A DNA stretch of 64,000 bases from Patella vulgata (lineage: Eukaryota; Mollusca; Gastropoda; Patellidae). Position 1 is the stretch's first letter; the number at the start of each line of letters is the position of its first letter. This document shows positions 13,242 through 26,060 of this stretch, one piece after another. A model generated the notes under the pieces. That model was given only the letters and a program-made list of their open reading frames with translations. It made no database searches and was not told the origin of the DNA. The DNA lies in NCBI RefSeq assembly GCF_932274485.2, contig NC_065881.2, positions 50,478,702-50,542,701 on the forward strand, in the 5' to 3' direction. The position numbers and the translations under genes are program-made.

Positions 13242-14619
13242 CACAGAAAAGGTTTTTAAGGCGCCAAACGTCACTATAATTAAATATAATCCTGCACTAT
13301 AGAAATACAAAGTCTACAGGAAGCTTTAAGAATATATCAATCCGTCTGGTTTAAGAATCCCCAGTCAAAATTTTTCATGATTCTTATTCTCTAAAATCAT
13401 AAGATTAAGTATCTTACATTGTACTTTGAGTATGGCCCACAGAAAGTTATTTATCTTATGACTGGCTGAAGATAAATTGTAAATAATTCAGTATCGCCTA
13501 CAGAAAGAAAAGAAAGTCTCACATGGTGAAAAGACGGTGACAAAACAAATGATACAAAACCTGCATACAGAGATCTTAATTATTGTGGCTCGAACTTGTT
13601 GACATATTGATCGTAATCAGAATCTGATTTGTGCTCCCGGCCACATAATGGACACAATTTGTTTCTTTGGTCAGATATATGAGCTGTTCACAGACTCGAT
13701 ACGACATTATCCATATTAGTCTTCCCAACATGAAGTCAGATAATTTTTTTTTACTAATTTCACTTTTAGTTCAAATAATTAATTGACAGTTGATCATTGC
13801 TAAATATGTTGATTTACACTTATAGTGGGTAAACTGAATAAAAGTTACAGCCCTATTATATAGTCCAAAAGAAAAATGTCAATGGCGGGGATGAAAAGAC
13901 AAAGGGGGTAAACATTATGATATAATCTTTCACGAAAATTTAAAATGCTTATATTACATCTGCCCGTTGCACCAATGGGTATATCCGAATCCTGCAACAA
14001 TGTCAAACATCAAATTAAATGTTATTTTCACAGAAATAATACAAACCTCATTCCATGCTGTGCAAATCCACAATAATTCCAAACCCCTTGCTGGAAATGG
14101 TGAACGATATATATAAAAATAATAATAATAGATTCTGGGAAAATATAAAAACTGTAAAATTAAAGCACAGGTTTTTTCAATTATACTTAAAATCCTGACA
14201 GATTTTCAAAATGATTTATTGAACATATAATCCTGAGCCAGAAGGTGGTAAAGTATCCATGCAATCTGTGTTTTTATAGGGGGGATATTTTCCTTTCATT
14301 ACCTTAACAATATTCTTCAGAAGCCAAGTCATTTTTCTCTGGTGTTTTCTAAGCGCTTTTCCCTCATATGAAGTAGACATGGAACACATAAACACTATTT
14401 ACTGTCAAACCAATTGTCAAACCAATGCCAAATGAAATTATGTGATAAGCAGATATAGTTTTTATTTGAACAAAAACTTCTAGCAAAGAAGACAGCTTTG
14501 TGACCCCATAAAATAACTTCTTTGGGTCTTTCTAAATATCCATTGACAAATTATTGTGGTATATGAGGAGATATTTATCAGGGATCTATGATAGCGAATT
14601 TAATTAATTAGTTTTTGAA
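13242..14619. other. Non-coding spacer
   Basis: No coding frame or recognisable repeat is seen; simple A/T runs only. Confidence 0.45.
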
Positions 14620-14990
14620 ACCCCTTCAGTTAAATGTACATAGATGATGCTTTCAATGCGTGATATTCAAAGTTTTTTTTAGAATTGTTTTCGTTATACT
14701 TTAAAGATAATGTTTTTAATGCATAATGTTCGAATGTTAGGGTCTTTGGACCTGTTTAGTTATAGTTTTAAAGATAATAATTCGAGTGCTTAATATTCGA
14801 ATATTAGAATTTTTGAATTGTTTCAGTTATATTTTTACGATAATATGTGTACTATTTAGAATATTAGAACTTTTGGAATTGTTTCAATTATATTTCGAAT
14901 ACGTAATATTAAGATATTAGAGTTTGGGAAATCCGTTCAGATACATTTTTAATGATAATATTTCGTGTGCGTAATATTAGAACATTGTCG
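14620..14990. repeat. Diverged tandem array, about five units of 55-78 bp
   Basis: Repeated blocks around 14683, 14751, 14816, 14878 and 14932 each read approximately attgtttcagttatatttt, then a gataatattt-gtgcgtaatatt block, then gaatattagaattttt. The copies are strongly diverged in both sequence and length. Confidence 0.65.
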
Positions 14991-17526
14991 TTACAGCTTT
15001 AATGTAAGCCGTACTCTACGACGAAGGAGAGGAAATATATCGACTTCTTCTAATCCCCTATTTGATTATGTATAAGATATTTATCACAATATCCACGTAA
15101 TTAACCATTAAGCCATTATATGAACTATGTTTTCATGGCCACACGATCTACCAATATTCTTTGGGATAACAAGAAGCTCGTATTCCTCTTTCAACTCGAT
15201 CTATCTATCTATCTTTTATTACTAGAAGAGGATGTACTTTGACCCACATGTTGTTTGTCAAAATATAACTAGATGAAATGGAAACTTTGGCTACATCAAA
15301 TCAACGGACGGCTGTCAATCGGTGACCCTTTAAAAGGAAATGGAGATTTGACTTTTATCAATTCTTTCTCTTATGCCCATTCACAGAACGGATGAGTCTC
15401 TTTACTATTGCTGAAACCCGAAACATTTGTGGCTTCTACGGCGCGCTAAAAGAGGTTCCGATAATTGGCCTCATGTCAAGAAGAGGGAGAAAATATTGAC
15501 AAAAGTAAATAATAGCGTCGATTTAATCATATCAATGGTTATGGTTATGAAATGTTGTGAAAAGAATCCACGATATGGGGTCCGCATGCTGAGTTCTACT
15601 TGTCAATACTTTGTTGAAAACTTCAGAACTGGCAGTCGATCAAAAAGTTTCACTTTTGATCAATCGGCAGACATGAAGTTGGTGATTTCAATCTTTGTGC
15701 ACCACGGAAAATCAACATGGCGATTGACAGAAATATGAAGTCTTTTTTGTAAGCATGAAAACTCGTGTGCCATATTTCCCCCTGATTTAATCCATATTGA
15801 AGCGTGGATGATTTATTGGTGTAATTAGAAAATTCTGTGTTTTTGGTGGAAATCTTTGAATCTTGGTTATAAATAACTAGTTGTATCTTGTCGAGTGTTG
15901 GTCTTAAGAAGTATTAAATAAAAGATAAATGGCATCCGTAAAACTTTAATGACATCTTGTGCTCTTGTGTATATACCTGATTAACTCTGATCATACAAAA
16001 TCCAATTCTAATCCTAAAACCTTACTTTATAATCTTCCCCGGAAGTCATTATATTAAAGGCTTTTATCAGAAAATAAATTTCTTCCACAAAAACAACTAG
16101 TAGCTAACTCAAAATAAACTAATCTACGATGAAAACACAACCTTTCTAGTACTTTATTTTGATAGAAATAATTTCCATAGGAAGTAAGCATGTTGACGAT
16201 AAACTCTCTAGGAACAATATTATTTTTAATTTAAAGGAAGTTCTTAGAAAAATCAAGACAAATAAACCTACAACGAACATTGGTTCGCTTTAATTCAAAG
16301 GAATCCACTGATTATCGATATCCTAACTCCGTTAATACATACCTTCCCCAGGTAGTAACGCGCAAATTAGCAACAGCTTAATCTCCCATAATTTGTACTC
16401 GATCTATCTGTGTTGATTCAAAGACTGCGATAAAGAGATCAGTGAGCTAACTAGATTACCACCTGGATTAAGCGGCATCAAAATTAGACAGATTTTCAGT
16501 GAAACTTTTTTATCAATTTTAAACCCAAGGATAAAAACCCAAGCTCTGTTAATACTGTATTAGATACTGGATACATCTACAGATTAAGTAGATGTCAAGA
16601 GTTCGACAAAAAGTTCAGTACTGGAAGAGATTTGCTCTGCATCATTCAGTTTAGCCACAGATTACCTGCCAACATCCCCTGCACTCTTTCAATAGATTCT
16701 GGGAATATGTTCGGCCTGCCGTAGTAGGTTTGATAAATGATTGCTGATTGAAGAGAGTAAAGACCGGAGGGACCAGTATCGTCGTAGTAATATCTGATCG
16801 TTAATAAAGTTAGCATCTCGTTAACACATGTCAATTTAAATAAAAAAGAGTCTTAATCACGACTGGTAGGCTTTTAGATGGGATCGTATACCACTCGACC
16901 TTCCTTTAGCCTAAGCCGACAATATTATCCCGAAATCAATGCACAGTAATAGAGTTGGACTGAGGAAATTCATAATGAAAGTATTAGTTGTGGGCACCTT
17001 TTGGCCTATATTATCTTATAATTTATTCTATTGCAAGTATTTTATTGATTTATTTACTATCGAGATGAGGTTTCTCCTGTTTTGAAATGAATGGCTCGCA
17101 GAGATAAATAGTTCAATTCTATGTAATTGAACTGCCAAGGTAGTTTGGGGGAAAGTTTGAAAACAGCCGAGTCGCTTTTATATATTTTTATATATATATA
17201 TATCCTTCTTATTTTATTGAAAAATATTGAAGAAAAAGAAATAATTGTTTATTCTATCACACGCTCTGTGACATGATAAACGCGAATAAACCATGCGACT
17301 ACCAGAAAATAAAACTAAGCTTCGAAACTAAAAAGGCAAAAATAAATATAACTTTAAGGATACTAAACAACAGTAATTAACAATATCCATTTCAACAAGG
17401 CCAAATAGCATTGAAATGTCATTTGATAAGTGACTAAATGATGTATAAGCTATGTCCGCGTTCGACTCATATTCTATGTTCAAGGTAACAAACGTCTTGA
17501 AATGAAACAGACGACTGCTTGAGCTT
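14991..17526. other. Non-coding spacer with short microsatellites
   Basis: A short (CTAT)n tract lies near 15199-15212 and a (TA)n tract near 17180-17203. The 103-codon frame at 15427-15738 has no recognisable domain or supporting splice sites. Confidence 0.45.
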
Positions 17527-17815
17527 GAATGAAATGAAATGGGGTTTCACGTACTCCTTTTCTACACCGACTGGATTAATGATAACGGGACTACGCCATT
17601 TATACTGATCGGCCAGCGGCACAACGGCATATTCGTATTTCGACTTCCAAATGCCGAGGGTTCTTTTAAGTGCATGCCAATGTGTACACGGGACCTCGGT
17701 TTGTCGTTCCATTCGAATGCATAGACACTGTTCCTTAACAGGACCTCACTCCAGAGCAACTTTCTCAGCCAACACCGGTAGCGATCCCGGGACCTCCCGG
17801 TCAGCGAGCTAGCAT
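17527..17815 (-). mobile_element. tRNA-derived SINE, family 1 (reverse)
   Basis: The minus strand carries the family landmarks: a head with gctcgctgaccgggaggtcc, cccggtgttggctgagaaagt, the gtcccgtgtacacattggc core, and a tail ending in ggggtttcattcattt-type sequence (here cccatttcatttcatt). The tRNA-like 5' end is incomplete and the copy is moderately diverged. Confidence 0.8.
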
Positions 17816-18316
17816 AATTACTGAGTTTTAGCTGAAACAGGGGAGATGTATAGATCAGATACCAAACAGTAAACTGAGACACGCAGTGGAAGTTGAATAA
17901 CCTACACTTTCATTTCAGCTTCAAAATACGACCGAATTAAAGTGTTTATACATTGCACACAAAACAACCAGAAAATAACGCCCAACAGATTGAGTGCTCA
18001 TATGACAAAGAATAGTTAACCTCAAATGTCCAAAGGACCTAACAACGTCAATATTACGTCTGGATTTTTCAATATCAAATATTACAGCATTCATAAACTC
18101 GACATTTCATCAATAGCAATATATTAAAATTTAATACTATTTCAACATTCCTACGTGTGTGCTGGTAAGCATATGTTTATATAGAATAGTCTTTTAAAAT
18201 ATTATAAACATTAAATAACTCAAATTTCAATTTGGCACAAAAATTCAGTTGTTAGATTTTTGGTATTGGTTATTGCCTTGTCAAAATACTGAGCAAAAGT
18301 ACCTCGAGTGTCAATG
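17816..18316. other. Non-coding spacer
   Basis: No gene or shared repeat is seen. Confidence 0.4.
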
Positions 18317-18362
18317 GCTTGGCTTTCTGTATGTATTTATAATTACATACAGAAAGCCAAGC
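18317..18362. repeat. Perfect 19-bp palindrome with 8-nt loop
   Basis: The left arm at 18317-18335 reads gcttggctttctgtatgta, and the right arm at 18344-18362 is its exact reverse complement. The loop is tttataat. It is not part of any repeat family I can recognise here. Confidence 0.9.
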
Positions 18363-18811
18363 GAAGCCCTTTCATCTACAATTTTACAGTGTATCGTACA
18401 CAAATCAGCACGGGTTTAGTCATGGTATACATTTACTGTTAAATCTATGTGAACTTTGTGAAGCTTCATACAGGAATCTGCTGAGAAGATCATGTGCTGT
18501 TCATGATGATTATAACTGGATCATTTGTAAGAATCGTGCCCAAAGTTGAAACAGCTGCCACCATAACATGGTACTGGGGGAAAACTGACTACATACTTTA
18601 GGGATAATTTGCAGTAAACCTGAAACCTCAGTTATATTTCGACGACAACAGCATTTCTTATTAGTAGGCCCAAATAATAACCATATTTCTAGAATATGGT
18701 AAAATGACACCAAATTGCTACACATATTGATGCTAGAAAACAATGCGGATAACACAACCTTCAATAAATACATTATGCGTGGCTTTTTTACATAACTTTA
18801 TTGGAGACTAG
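18363..18811. other. Non-coding spacer
   Basis: The 87-codon minus frame at 18510-18773 has no recognisable content. Confidence 0.4.
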
Positions 18812-19092
18812 ATAGAGAGCTAACAGTTCTCGTTATAATAGTTAAAACACAGATAACGTAAATAGGATATGCTAAAAATTTCAGTCAAATGCTCCAATCT
18901 GAACCGAGATATTAGTGATTGAATTTCTAGCCTAGCCCCGATCATCATTACTAAAGTCGGCACGATAATCCAGTAAACATCGGGGGTTGATTATGGTCCG
19001 GATAAGTTAATGTCTAATTTATAATTTAGATAACATTTCAGACCGAAAGAAAGACCTGCAACAGGCAGATTTAGCTCTTGCATAATGTATGT
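18812..19092 (-). repeat. Dispersed repeat R3, reverse copy
   Basis: The reverse complement matches 49955-50235. Landmarks on the minus strand are attatgcaagagctaaatct, gcctgttgcaggtctttctt, gaaatgttatctaaattata, gactttagtaatgatgatcg, ggctaggctagaaattcaat and ttttaactattataacgaga. No coding content. It is shared with 21149-21360 and 61655-61745, and in part with 41815-41865. Confidence 0.75.
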
Positions 19093-19359
19093 TTAAGCTT
19101 AGATTCGGCATTGCCAACAGCGAATTATGGACTCTGATGCTCAACCTGAATTACGAACTCCGTTAAACAGACGACCAAGTCTATATTTCAGAGGCTACCT
19201 GTCGATAAACGCGGGTTTAAGTATGTAAATGCAGGGCCCAAATCTGAAGAAATTGCACGAGAAATTTGTTTGGGGGTTTCGAATGAGATTAATGGGTCAT
19301 TCGAAAAGCTACGTTCCCAGAAAAGTATTTATCGGGTGGTTATTTCAAATAAAAGTATG

Positions 19360-19890
19360 GCAATTTTGGTATATATGGAAAGTAGAAATATCCAATCTTA
19401 CTAGAAAAATACTGGATTCCCTGAAAAACACTCATGGAGCGCATACGGGACAAAAATGTAAGGGTTTCCCTAATCGACAGCCCGACGATTAGGAGTGTTT
19501 GCACGCGTGACGTCGAAGGTTGAACGCGGAGATTGAGCGCTTGATGTCCATTTTGATAAACTTTATGAAGAATTAGACGTACAACACTTTCTGAGATAAA
19601 AATCACGGAAAAAGACGCGGGCAGTGGATAATCTGAAAATTTAATTAGGCTTCGATATTTGTAATAAATAGTCAGCGATTAAAGCCAACATCGTCCTGTG
19701 TATGCAATGAATTCTCCCCCGACTTCACTTGCGTTGCTAGGTACTGAGAGAGGTAAGTCACGTGACACAAACATGACCTCTTTTGATCGTTTTTTTATAG
19801 CCAGGGTATTCCCCGACAATTGCAACGTTTTGAGAAGGATTTGAAGCAAAATTATGAAAAATTAATTAGTTTGAATATGTTTTTAGTCCA
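19360..19890. repeat. Dispersed repeat R1, copy 2
   Basis: Collinear with 20-440 (see that entry). It is longer here because of several insertions. The open frame on either strand is not a gene. Confidence 0.6.
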
Positions 19891-21148
19891 AATATATCAT
19901 CAAATCACCCAGTTTGTACCCGGGAATGCATCATTAAAGGGTGATGTATCTAAATGTGGCATTTGTTAGTGAGTTGATAATCTCGATTACTTAGCACTAG
20001 GCCTATAGCTTAGGCAGTACACCAGAACGACACGCAACATGTCTTCTAATGAATGAATACACATAGAGAATTCAATTTAAACATTCAACCAGCTTCAATC
20101 ATCTCTATAGATCTAAAGATATTCGGTTTATTGTTCTGTTATGAAGTGAACTTGTAACTAATGTAAAATAAACTTATATTATTAATATTCATCCGTATTA
20201 AGGGTATACATGAGTCGAGGCACTCCAAAATGTTCAATGACTTTACATCAGTGAGTGCAAGTTTTACATTTTATAATTGGACGTTTAAAAGTAAATGGAA
20301 TGGCAATAAACTTGATGGTGCATGACACATGTGTTATTATACGCCATATTGCGTATTGTTGCGACGACTTAGCAGGTCGATACAAAATAATTTGAGAAAT
20401 TGATTTTTATTATCTCCACGTAAGTCACGGAGTTCAACTCAAAGTTCCGGACGTAATACTGTTGGCAACCTTTCACAGTTTTTTGGCGTTTGACAAATTA
20501 AAGTCTACTTTTCATTCCAGCGTTAAGGCCTTTAAATCATATAATAGTTTGCAAGAACGAAATCGACACAAAAGCCCTTTAAACATTTAATTTTTAGATT
20601 TAAGTAATCGTACATACCTGAACAGTAAGCTATTTACAAGAGATTTATATGGCACAATGACGGGTTATTTAAAGAGATTCAAGGTTGTTCTGTAAATTCA
20701 TATGTCCGGAAAAAACGTTTGAATCTAGTTGACAACTCGACTGGTGGTCAAAGAGTGAGGTCAGAACACAAAGTAAGTGCTAGTGTTAGAGTTCGTGTTA
20801 GTAAAAGAGTTAACTGGAACCCCTTAATTTGAAGTTCAGGTTAGAAAAGGGGTTATACTTTGGAAAATATATTAAATTTCAAAATTGAAAATCATGGTCA
20901 TTTTCATAACTAGATTGTTCTATTTACTTTTAGGAACATTATAAGTAGATATAATTATATGAGACAAACAATTAACACTTTAATAGTTTTGCTTAATTAT
21001 TTATTTAACACAAACTCATTGATTTGACCTCAACCAAATTTATAACATTCCCTTAGCTTTTAATTACTCAAGTGAAGTGAATCCAACATTAGTGTCACGC
21101 TAGTGTTTCCCTAATATCAGCTCATGGAAGTTTTCCTATTTCTTAAAC
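19891..21148. other. Non-coding spacer
   Basis: No coding frame or shared repeat is seen. Confidence 0.4.
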
Positions 21149-21360
21149 ATACATTATGCAAGACCTAAATCTGCCTATTGCAGGTCTTTCTTTAGGCCTG
21201 AAATGTTATCTAAATTATAAATTAGACAGACCATAATCAACTCTCGATGTCAAAGCTAGTCTGTGATATTAACTGGATTAGGGTCCCATTTGCTGCTCAA
21301 CTTTCATTCATGATTTAATTATGAAATGGATAATCGAGACTAAATTATTGACACAGGACA
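21149..21360 (+). repeat. Dispersed repeat R3, forward partial copy
   Basis: Contains acattatgcaagacctaaat, tgcctattgcaggtctttct, cctgaaatgttatctaaatt and, after an insertion, aaatggataatcgagacta. All of these occur in the same order in the R3 copy at 49955-50235. Confidence 0.7.
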
Positions 21361-21562
21361 AGTGGAAGTCGTGTTATAGATTTGTTTCAGATATCACTAG
21401 TGTTATCTGGAGACTCTACATTTTAATTTTATCCACAGTTGAATGAAAATAAAGCTGTAATATCTCCCTTTTTGGCTAACACTTTATTTGGGGTCAAAAG
21501 TGAGGAAAAGGGTTACACTAGTGTTACATTACGTCATAAATATTTACTCCAACACTATTTCT

Positions 21563-21684
21563 TGTTTACTGGGGAGGGCATGCTTGTTCCTTCTAGAAGA
21601 CCTGATAACCCTTCTTGTTTACTGTGGAAGGCATGCTTGTTCCTTCTAGAAAACCTGATAACCCTTCTTGTTTACTGGGAAGTA
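21563..21684 (+). repeat. 53-bp tandem duplication
   Basis: Two units (21563-21615, 21616-21668) beginning tgtttactg and containing gcatgcttgttccttctaga are nearly identical. A third partial unit starts at 21669. The low divergence suggests recent slippage or unequal exchange. Confidence 0.9.
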
Positions 21685-23245
21685 AAGGTAACTATTGTTT
21701 TCTAGATACTCTTATAAATTCATAGTAATAAAATTTGTCCATTAAAATTAAGATGAAACTACTTCATTACTTTGTCATGAAATTAGCTGATTCTCAACCT
21801 TCAGTAACTAATATATTTAAATTCATTGTTATATATTTTGTACATTCGCAAAATGGGGCGAAATTTAGTTGGAACCGCGTCATCTCTTTGTCATAAAATT
21901 AGCGGATTCTAAACCTCTGGGGTGTTGCTTGTTGCAATAAAACAATTGTTTGTAATGCTGTTTTATATTTGTCAACCAGGGAATCATAATTTCCAATTAA
22001 TATTTTCTGACAACGCTATAAAATCGACGTTTTATAGCATTTAATTAATATAAATCAACCTGCTCTATCCTCTCTCTTTTGTTATTGTTGGTTGTTAACA
22101 AATTGGAGGAAATATAATTTAAAGCACACACCAGAGGAATACCAAATCAAACATAAATATTAAGCTCAACGGAAGTCAAGTGACCTCAAATGAATCAAGC
22201 AACACTTGATTTATTAGAAAACGTATACTTAATCAATGGAACCAATTGCTTGGTGCACTTGACAACTTGGAAAGAAATATGGCCACTGTGTTAGACTTCC
22301 TCTTGGACAACAACCCTGACCCGGTGACAGTGACAAATACGGATACCTCTATATTAGATTGTAAGACTAAGCATTAAGTTAATTGGCTGTCATAGCTAGA
22401 AGTATGAGAGGATATTGACTAAACGCCTCTAGGTTTAAACTTGGCGTGAAAAATGTTGATCTAATTAGTATGTAGATTTGGCCTGTACCCCATTGATGAA
22501 GGCTAATTCAAAAAGAACTGGCAGCGGATTTACATATTAGTATCATTAAGAATATATAGGAATAACTCATCACTGGCATAGCGGGAAGTTGTCACTGTGC
22601 ACGTATTGGACTTATAGACAGGTTTATCCAGACATGCCGTTACTGTTCTTTAAGAGCTCGTCCCCAACTCCATCTGACAATTACTGGACTTTAGTATTTC
22701 TTAGAAACCATATCACATAGCTTCAGACTTGGGACTAGAACAGAATGCTTCTAAGAGCCCTTGAAAAACATTTGAGCGTATTATGTTGCCGCCCCTGGCT
22801 ATGCGTCAGTCCGTTATCAATTGGCTTGTGAACACGATATATGCCACATTTTTAAAGGTTCTGTTTAAAATTTTGGTTGAAGGATTTGATTCAACCAAAT
22901 GCCACCCCACTCCCCACCACACATTTTCGAAAACCTTGTGAACGCAATATAGGTTACATTGGTTTCAACTGATTTCAGACCGCCATTTATCCTTCTGTAG
23001 TGTTTTGAAATATTGAAGTCAAGTAATTTACATTTTTTGCTCTTAATATCGTCTAAATTACTACGTTTATCTAAATTTGTCCTTCATAAGCTGTTTGTGC
23101 CGTTGCTGCCAGGCTTATACGGGCTAGGGCTATAATGTGTTATTTGAGATAAGCCTAGTAATGTAACTGAATTTAAAATAACCAAGACATCAAGGCAAAA
23201 CAGGAATACATAGTATAAATTCATTTCCTTAAGATCAACTACCTA
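21685..23245. other. Non-coding spacer with a small direct repeat
   Basis: A roughly 41-bp sequence (ctttgtcatgaaattagctg, followed by gattctcaacct) at about 21762-21802 recurs at about 21882-21922 with few changes. A 9-bp-arm hairpin (gctataaaa/ttttatagc) lies near 22015-22038. No gene is seen. Confidence 0.5.
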
Positions 23246-23582
23246 TTGGGGCAGACGCTGGCTCGCTAACCTGGAGGTCGGGTGTTCGATCCCTGCATTG
23301 GCCGAGAAAGTTTATCCAGATTTTCTGGCGTGGTTCTCCCTATTGTCAGTGATGCAGGACAGAGGGCCTGACAAGGACGACTGTCTAGTCGTTCAGACGG
23401 GACGAAAAACAGAGGTCCCGTGTACACATTGGCGTGCACGTAAAAGATACCTTGACAGTTGGAATTCGATATAAAAGTAAAATTTCCCACATAGCACACT
23501 GTATGGCATATGCCCGTCTTCATTAGCCCAGTTCGGAGCAGAACAGTAGGATGTTAAACCCCATTTCATTTCATTTCATTTA
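23246..23582 (+). mobile_element. tRNA-derived SINE, family 1, near full length
   Basis: This is one of the most complete copies. It starts with a tRNA-like head (gacgctggctcgctaacctg, then gtgttcgatccc as B box), followed by ggccgagaaagttt, the conserved gtcccgtgtacacattggcg block and cttcattagcccagttcgga. It ends aggatgttaaacccc plus a short (atttc)n tail. Pol III promoter boxes are expected for this class. It has no coding function; open frames here are chance. Confidence 0.9.
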
Positions 23583-23754
23583 CCTACCGGGACAACTCCG
23601 TCAACTGAGCCCATTATGCTTTCTAATTAAAGAGAAGAAATTTAAATTGAACGAATCTATGTCCCCAGGCCACAAAGCATATTGTAATAAATAAGAGGAG
23701 AAAGGTTTACTTCTACATCTTGTCTACAATATCTCTACCGTGGAAGCAGACGTT

Positions 23755-24155
23755 AAACTTCACCCTGCAGTCAGCCAGATTAAAGGAGCTAAATCGCTAA
23801 TATTTGGGATCTAGAAATTGAGACAAATGGGTAGCAACGCATATAATAATGTAATATGAATGTATATAAACTGATTTACATTCAATCATCCCCGATTTTA
23901 CTCCTAATTTCAAATCAGTTTACGCCAGAAGTTTCAATCGAATGACAATCTCTAGAGTCTGGTTATTCCAGTCTACATCGACAGTATGACGTCACCGTAT
24001 GACATCACTTGTGGAATATGTCGAGCCTCGTTCTTCGAGTTCCTTGTTACAAATGGCAATCAAACGCATTATGGTACACGATTCGTGTGCCAATGGTAAA
24101 ATATTATTTTGTCTTAAATATTGGATATCAGAAGCCTATCTTTTCCAGGTGAAAA
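23755..24155 (-). repeat. Dispersed repeat R2, reverse copy
   Basis: This is the inverted counterpart of 6925-7365. Landmarks on the plus strand are gctaatatttgggatctaga, taatgtaatatgaatgtata, gtgacatcacttgtggaata-like sequence, agcctcgttcttcgag, tacacgattcgtgtgcca and atattggatatcagaagcct. Confidence 0.7.
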
Positions 24156-26026
24156 CTCAGGAGATTAGACAGGCGACCATACTCCTTGTCGCGTACAAGT
24201 GTGGGATTCAAACCACGCCAGATGACACACGCCATGTTAGACCAGTCGGCCAACCAACCCCTAAGAAACGAAAGTGTGGGCTTACGAACTGTAAATGAAG
24301 AACATATAATAATGAGCCTGATTAAAATACACAGTAATACTTCCAAAACTGACTTTTACTAATGAAAAACTAAAACAAATCTAGATCGCCACTTTTTTTT
24401 TAGAATAATATTTACTGGTCTCTAATGGAACTTGGTAATTACACGGTAGTCATTATAAGTATAAGTTATGTCACTTGGATGTAAAGAACAGTCAAATGTA
24501 AATAATATGTATCTCTTTTGGTTGATTGATAGGCATATGAGTTTTTGGTCTTTTCATACTCAAAACGGCACGTTTCACAGCTAGTTTCATAATAAAAGAC
24601 TTACTGTATAATTTACCACTTTCTTAATACAAACTGAACAATCTTTCAAAGTAGAAATAATGACAATTATTTTCACTTGTAAAACTGAACAGCACAATTA
24701 TCAACTTTGAAATGATATGCCCTATTTTATTTAAACTTTCTCACACCATGTAACCGAGGCTTTTCAACATATAAGACGTCCCACGCTCATTTTCATACCA
24801 ACGATTACAAATGGTAATATATAGAATCCAATTAAACTTAATACATTAACCAACTACGCTAAACATTGAAAGATTCAATTCAATCATGTCTGAAATACTT
24901 TTAAAAAAACATAGTCCCATATGAGCAAATATAAAAACAAAGACATTCTTTGATATTCATAATTCATACAATATTGCGTGAAAAAAATATTTATTGAACA
25001 AATTGTTTATTTAGAATAAAAAGCCACAAACAGATTGATGTTTGTACTCAAGGGATTATGGAACTGAAATAAAACATAAACTGTCTTCAGATCATGACAT
25101 GAATTATTATTTTGACACTGAACTTATGAAAACATAAACGAAAACCTTAAAGATATATATTAAAAGCACTAGTCATTTGTCTTGTCGCTTACATTGAATT
25201 TAAAGTTCGTCTTCATTGAAAATGTTACGGTTAAAGATAAATCCAGTTTTGGGACATATCCGAATAGGTGTTCCACTTTTGACAAATTCAAACTAATATT
25301 AGTAAACATGTCGACGTTCGCTTTATTTCCTGAAACAAAAATAGTATGTTAGATAACCCTAACCCTTATTTTTGACCTAGATCCCAGAGATTTAGCTCCT
25401 TAAAGCTACATTCTGATAAAATATAAGTGTGGCTTTCTGAAATTTAAGGTTATATTATACACATAAACATGCCGTGTTTTATTACAGATTCCTTGATGTC
25501 TTTAAACTTCAAGCGATAAATTAATATGACCCGAATTTTAGAAGCCGAAGCTACAAAATGAAATAGAATGTAACACTTTGACAATGGCAATCAGGAGAAT
25601 ACCAGACAAAGATGCATTCATTTTGGACAAGAAACTGGGCCTCAACCACTACTCATCTTGGTGTTCTTGTTCTTGGGGGCGATGCTCATCGAAAAAAAAT
25701 AAGGATCCGTCAATTAAAGTATGATCGGCAATGTTGCATCGATTGGCGGACTTCGATGTTTAATATAATGCCACATTTTCAAGATGGTGGCGATTAGGGC
25801 ATTCCCGGTTCCTTGTCCGTAGTACGCTCGTACTGTTTTCACTTTGTGGAAGTGGTGCTGTCCCTTTAAATTACGTTTGTCAAACAAAGTTCTTACAGAT
25901 TGAAGAAACAAGATAGGGAATGTTTGTATTTGGTTTGCACATTGTAATCGACATTAAGTGTAGGATAAAGCACGAGACTGAGGTTGTGCTGGAGAAAGAA
26001 AGACTGGAGAAAATAACCCGAGAGAA
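24156..26026. other. Non-coding spacer
   Basis: No supported gene. The 99-codon plus frame ending at 24298 begins inside repeat R2 and is not convincing. Confidence 0.4.
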
Positions 26027-26060
26027 AGAAAAACCGAGGCCGGTAGGCCTCGGTTTTTCT
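26027..26060. repeat. Perfect 15-bp hairpin, 4-nt loop
   Basis: agaaaaaccgaggcc at 26027-26041 and its exact reverse complement at 26046-26060 flank ggta. The GC-rich stem is unusual in this AT-rich region. The overlapping long frames on both strands (25880-26252) follow from this symmetry. Confidence 0.9.

Noticed and set aside
23266-23523. 85-codon minus frame (and similar frames at 17562-17882, 45093-45369, 63451-63734)
   Set aside because: They recur at every SINE family 1 copy and follow the SINE, not a protein constraint.
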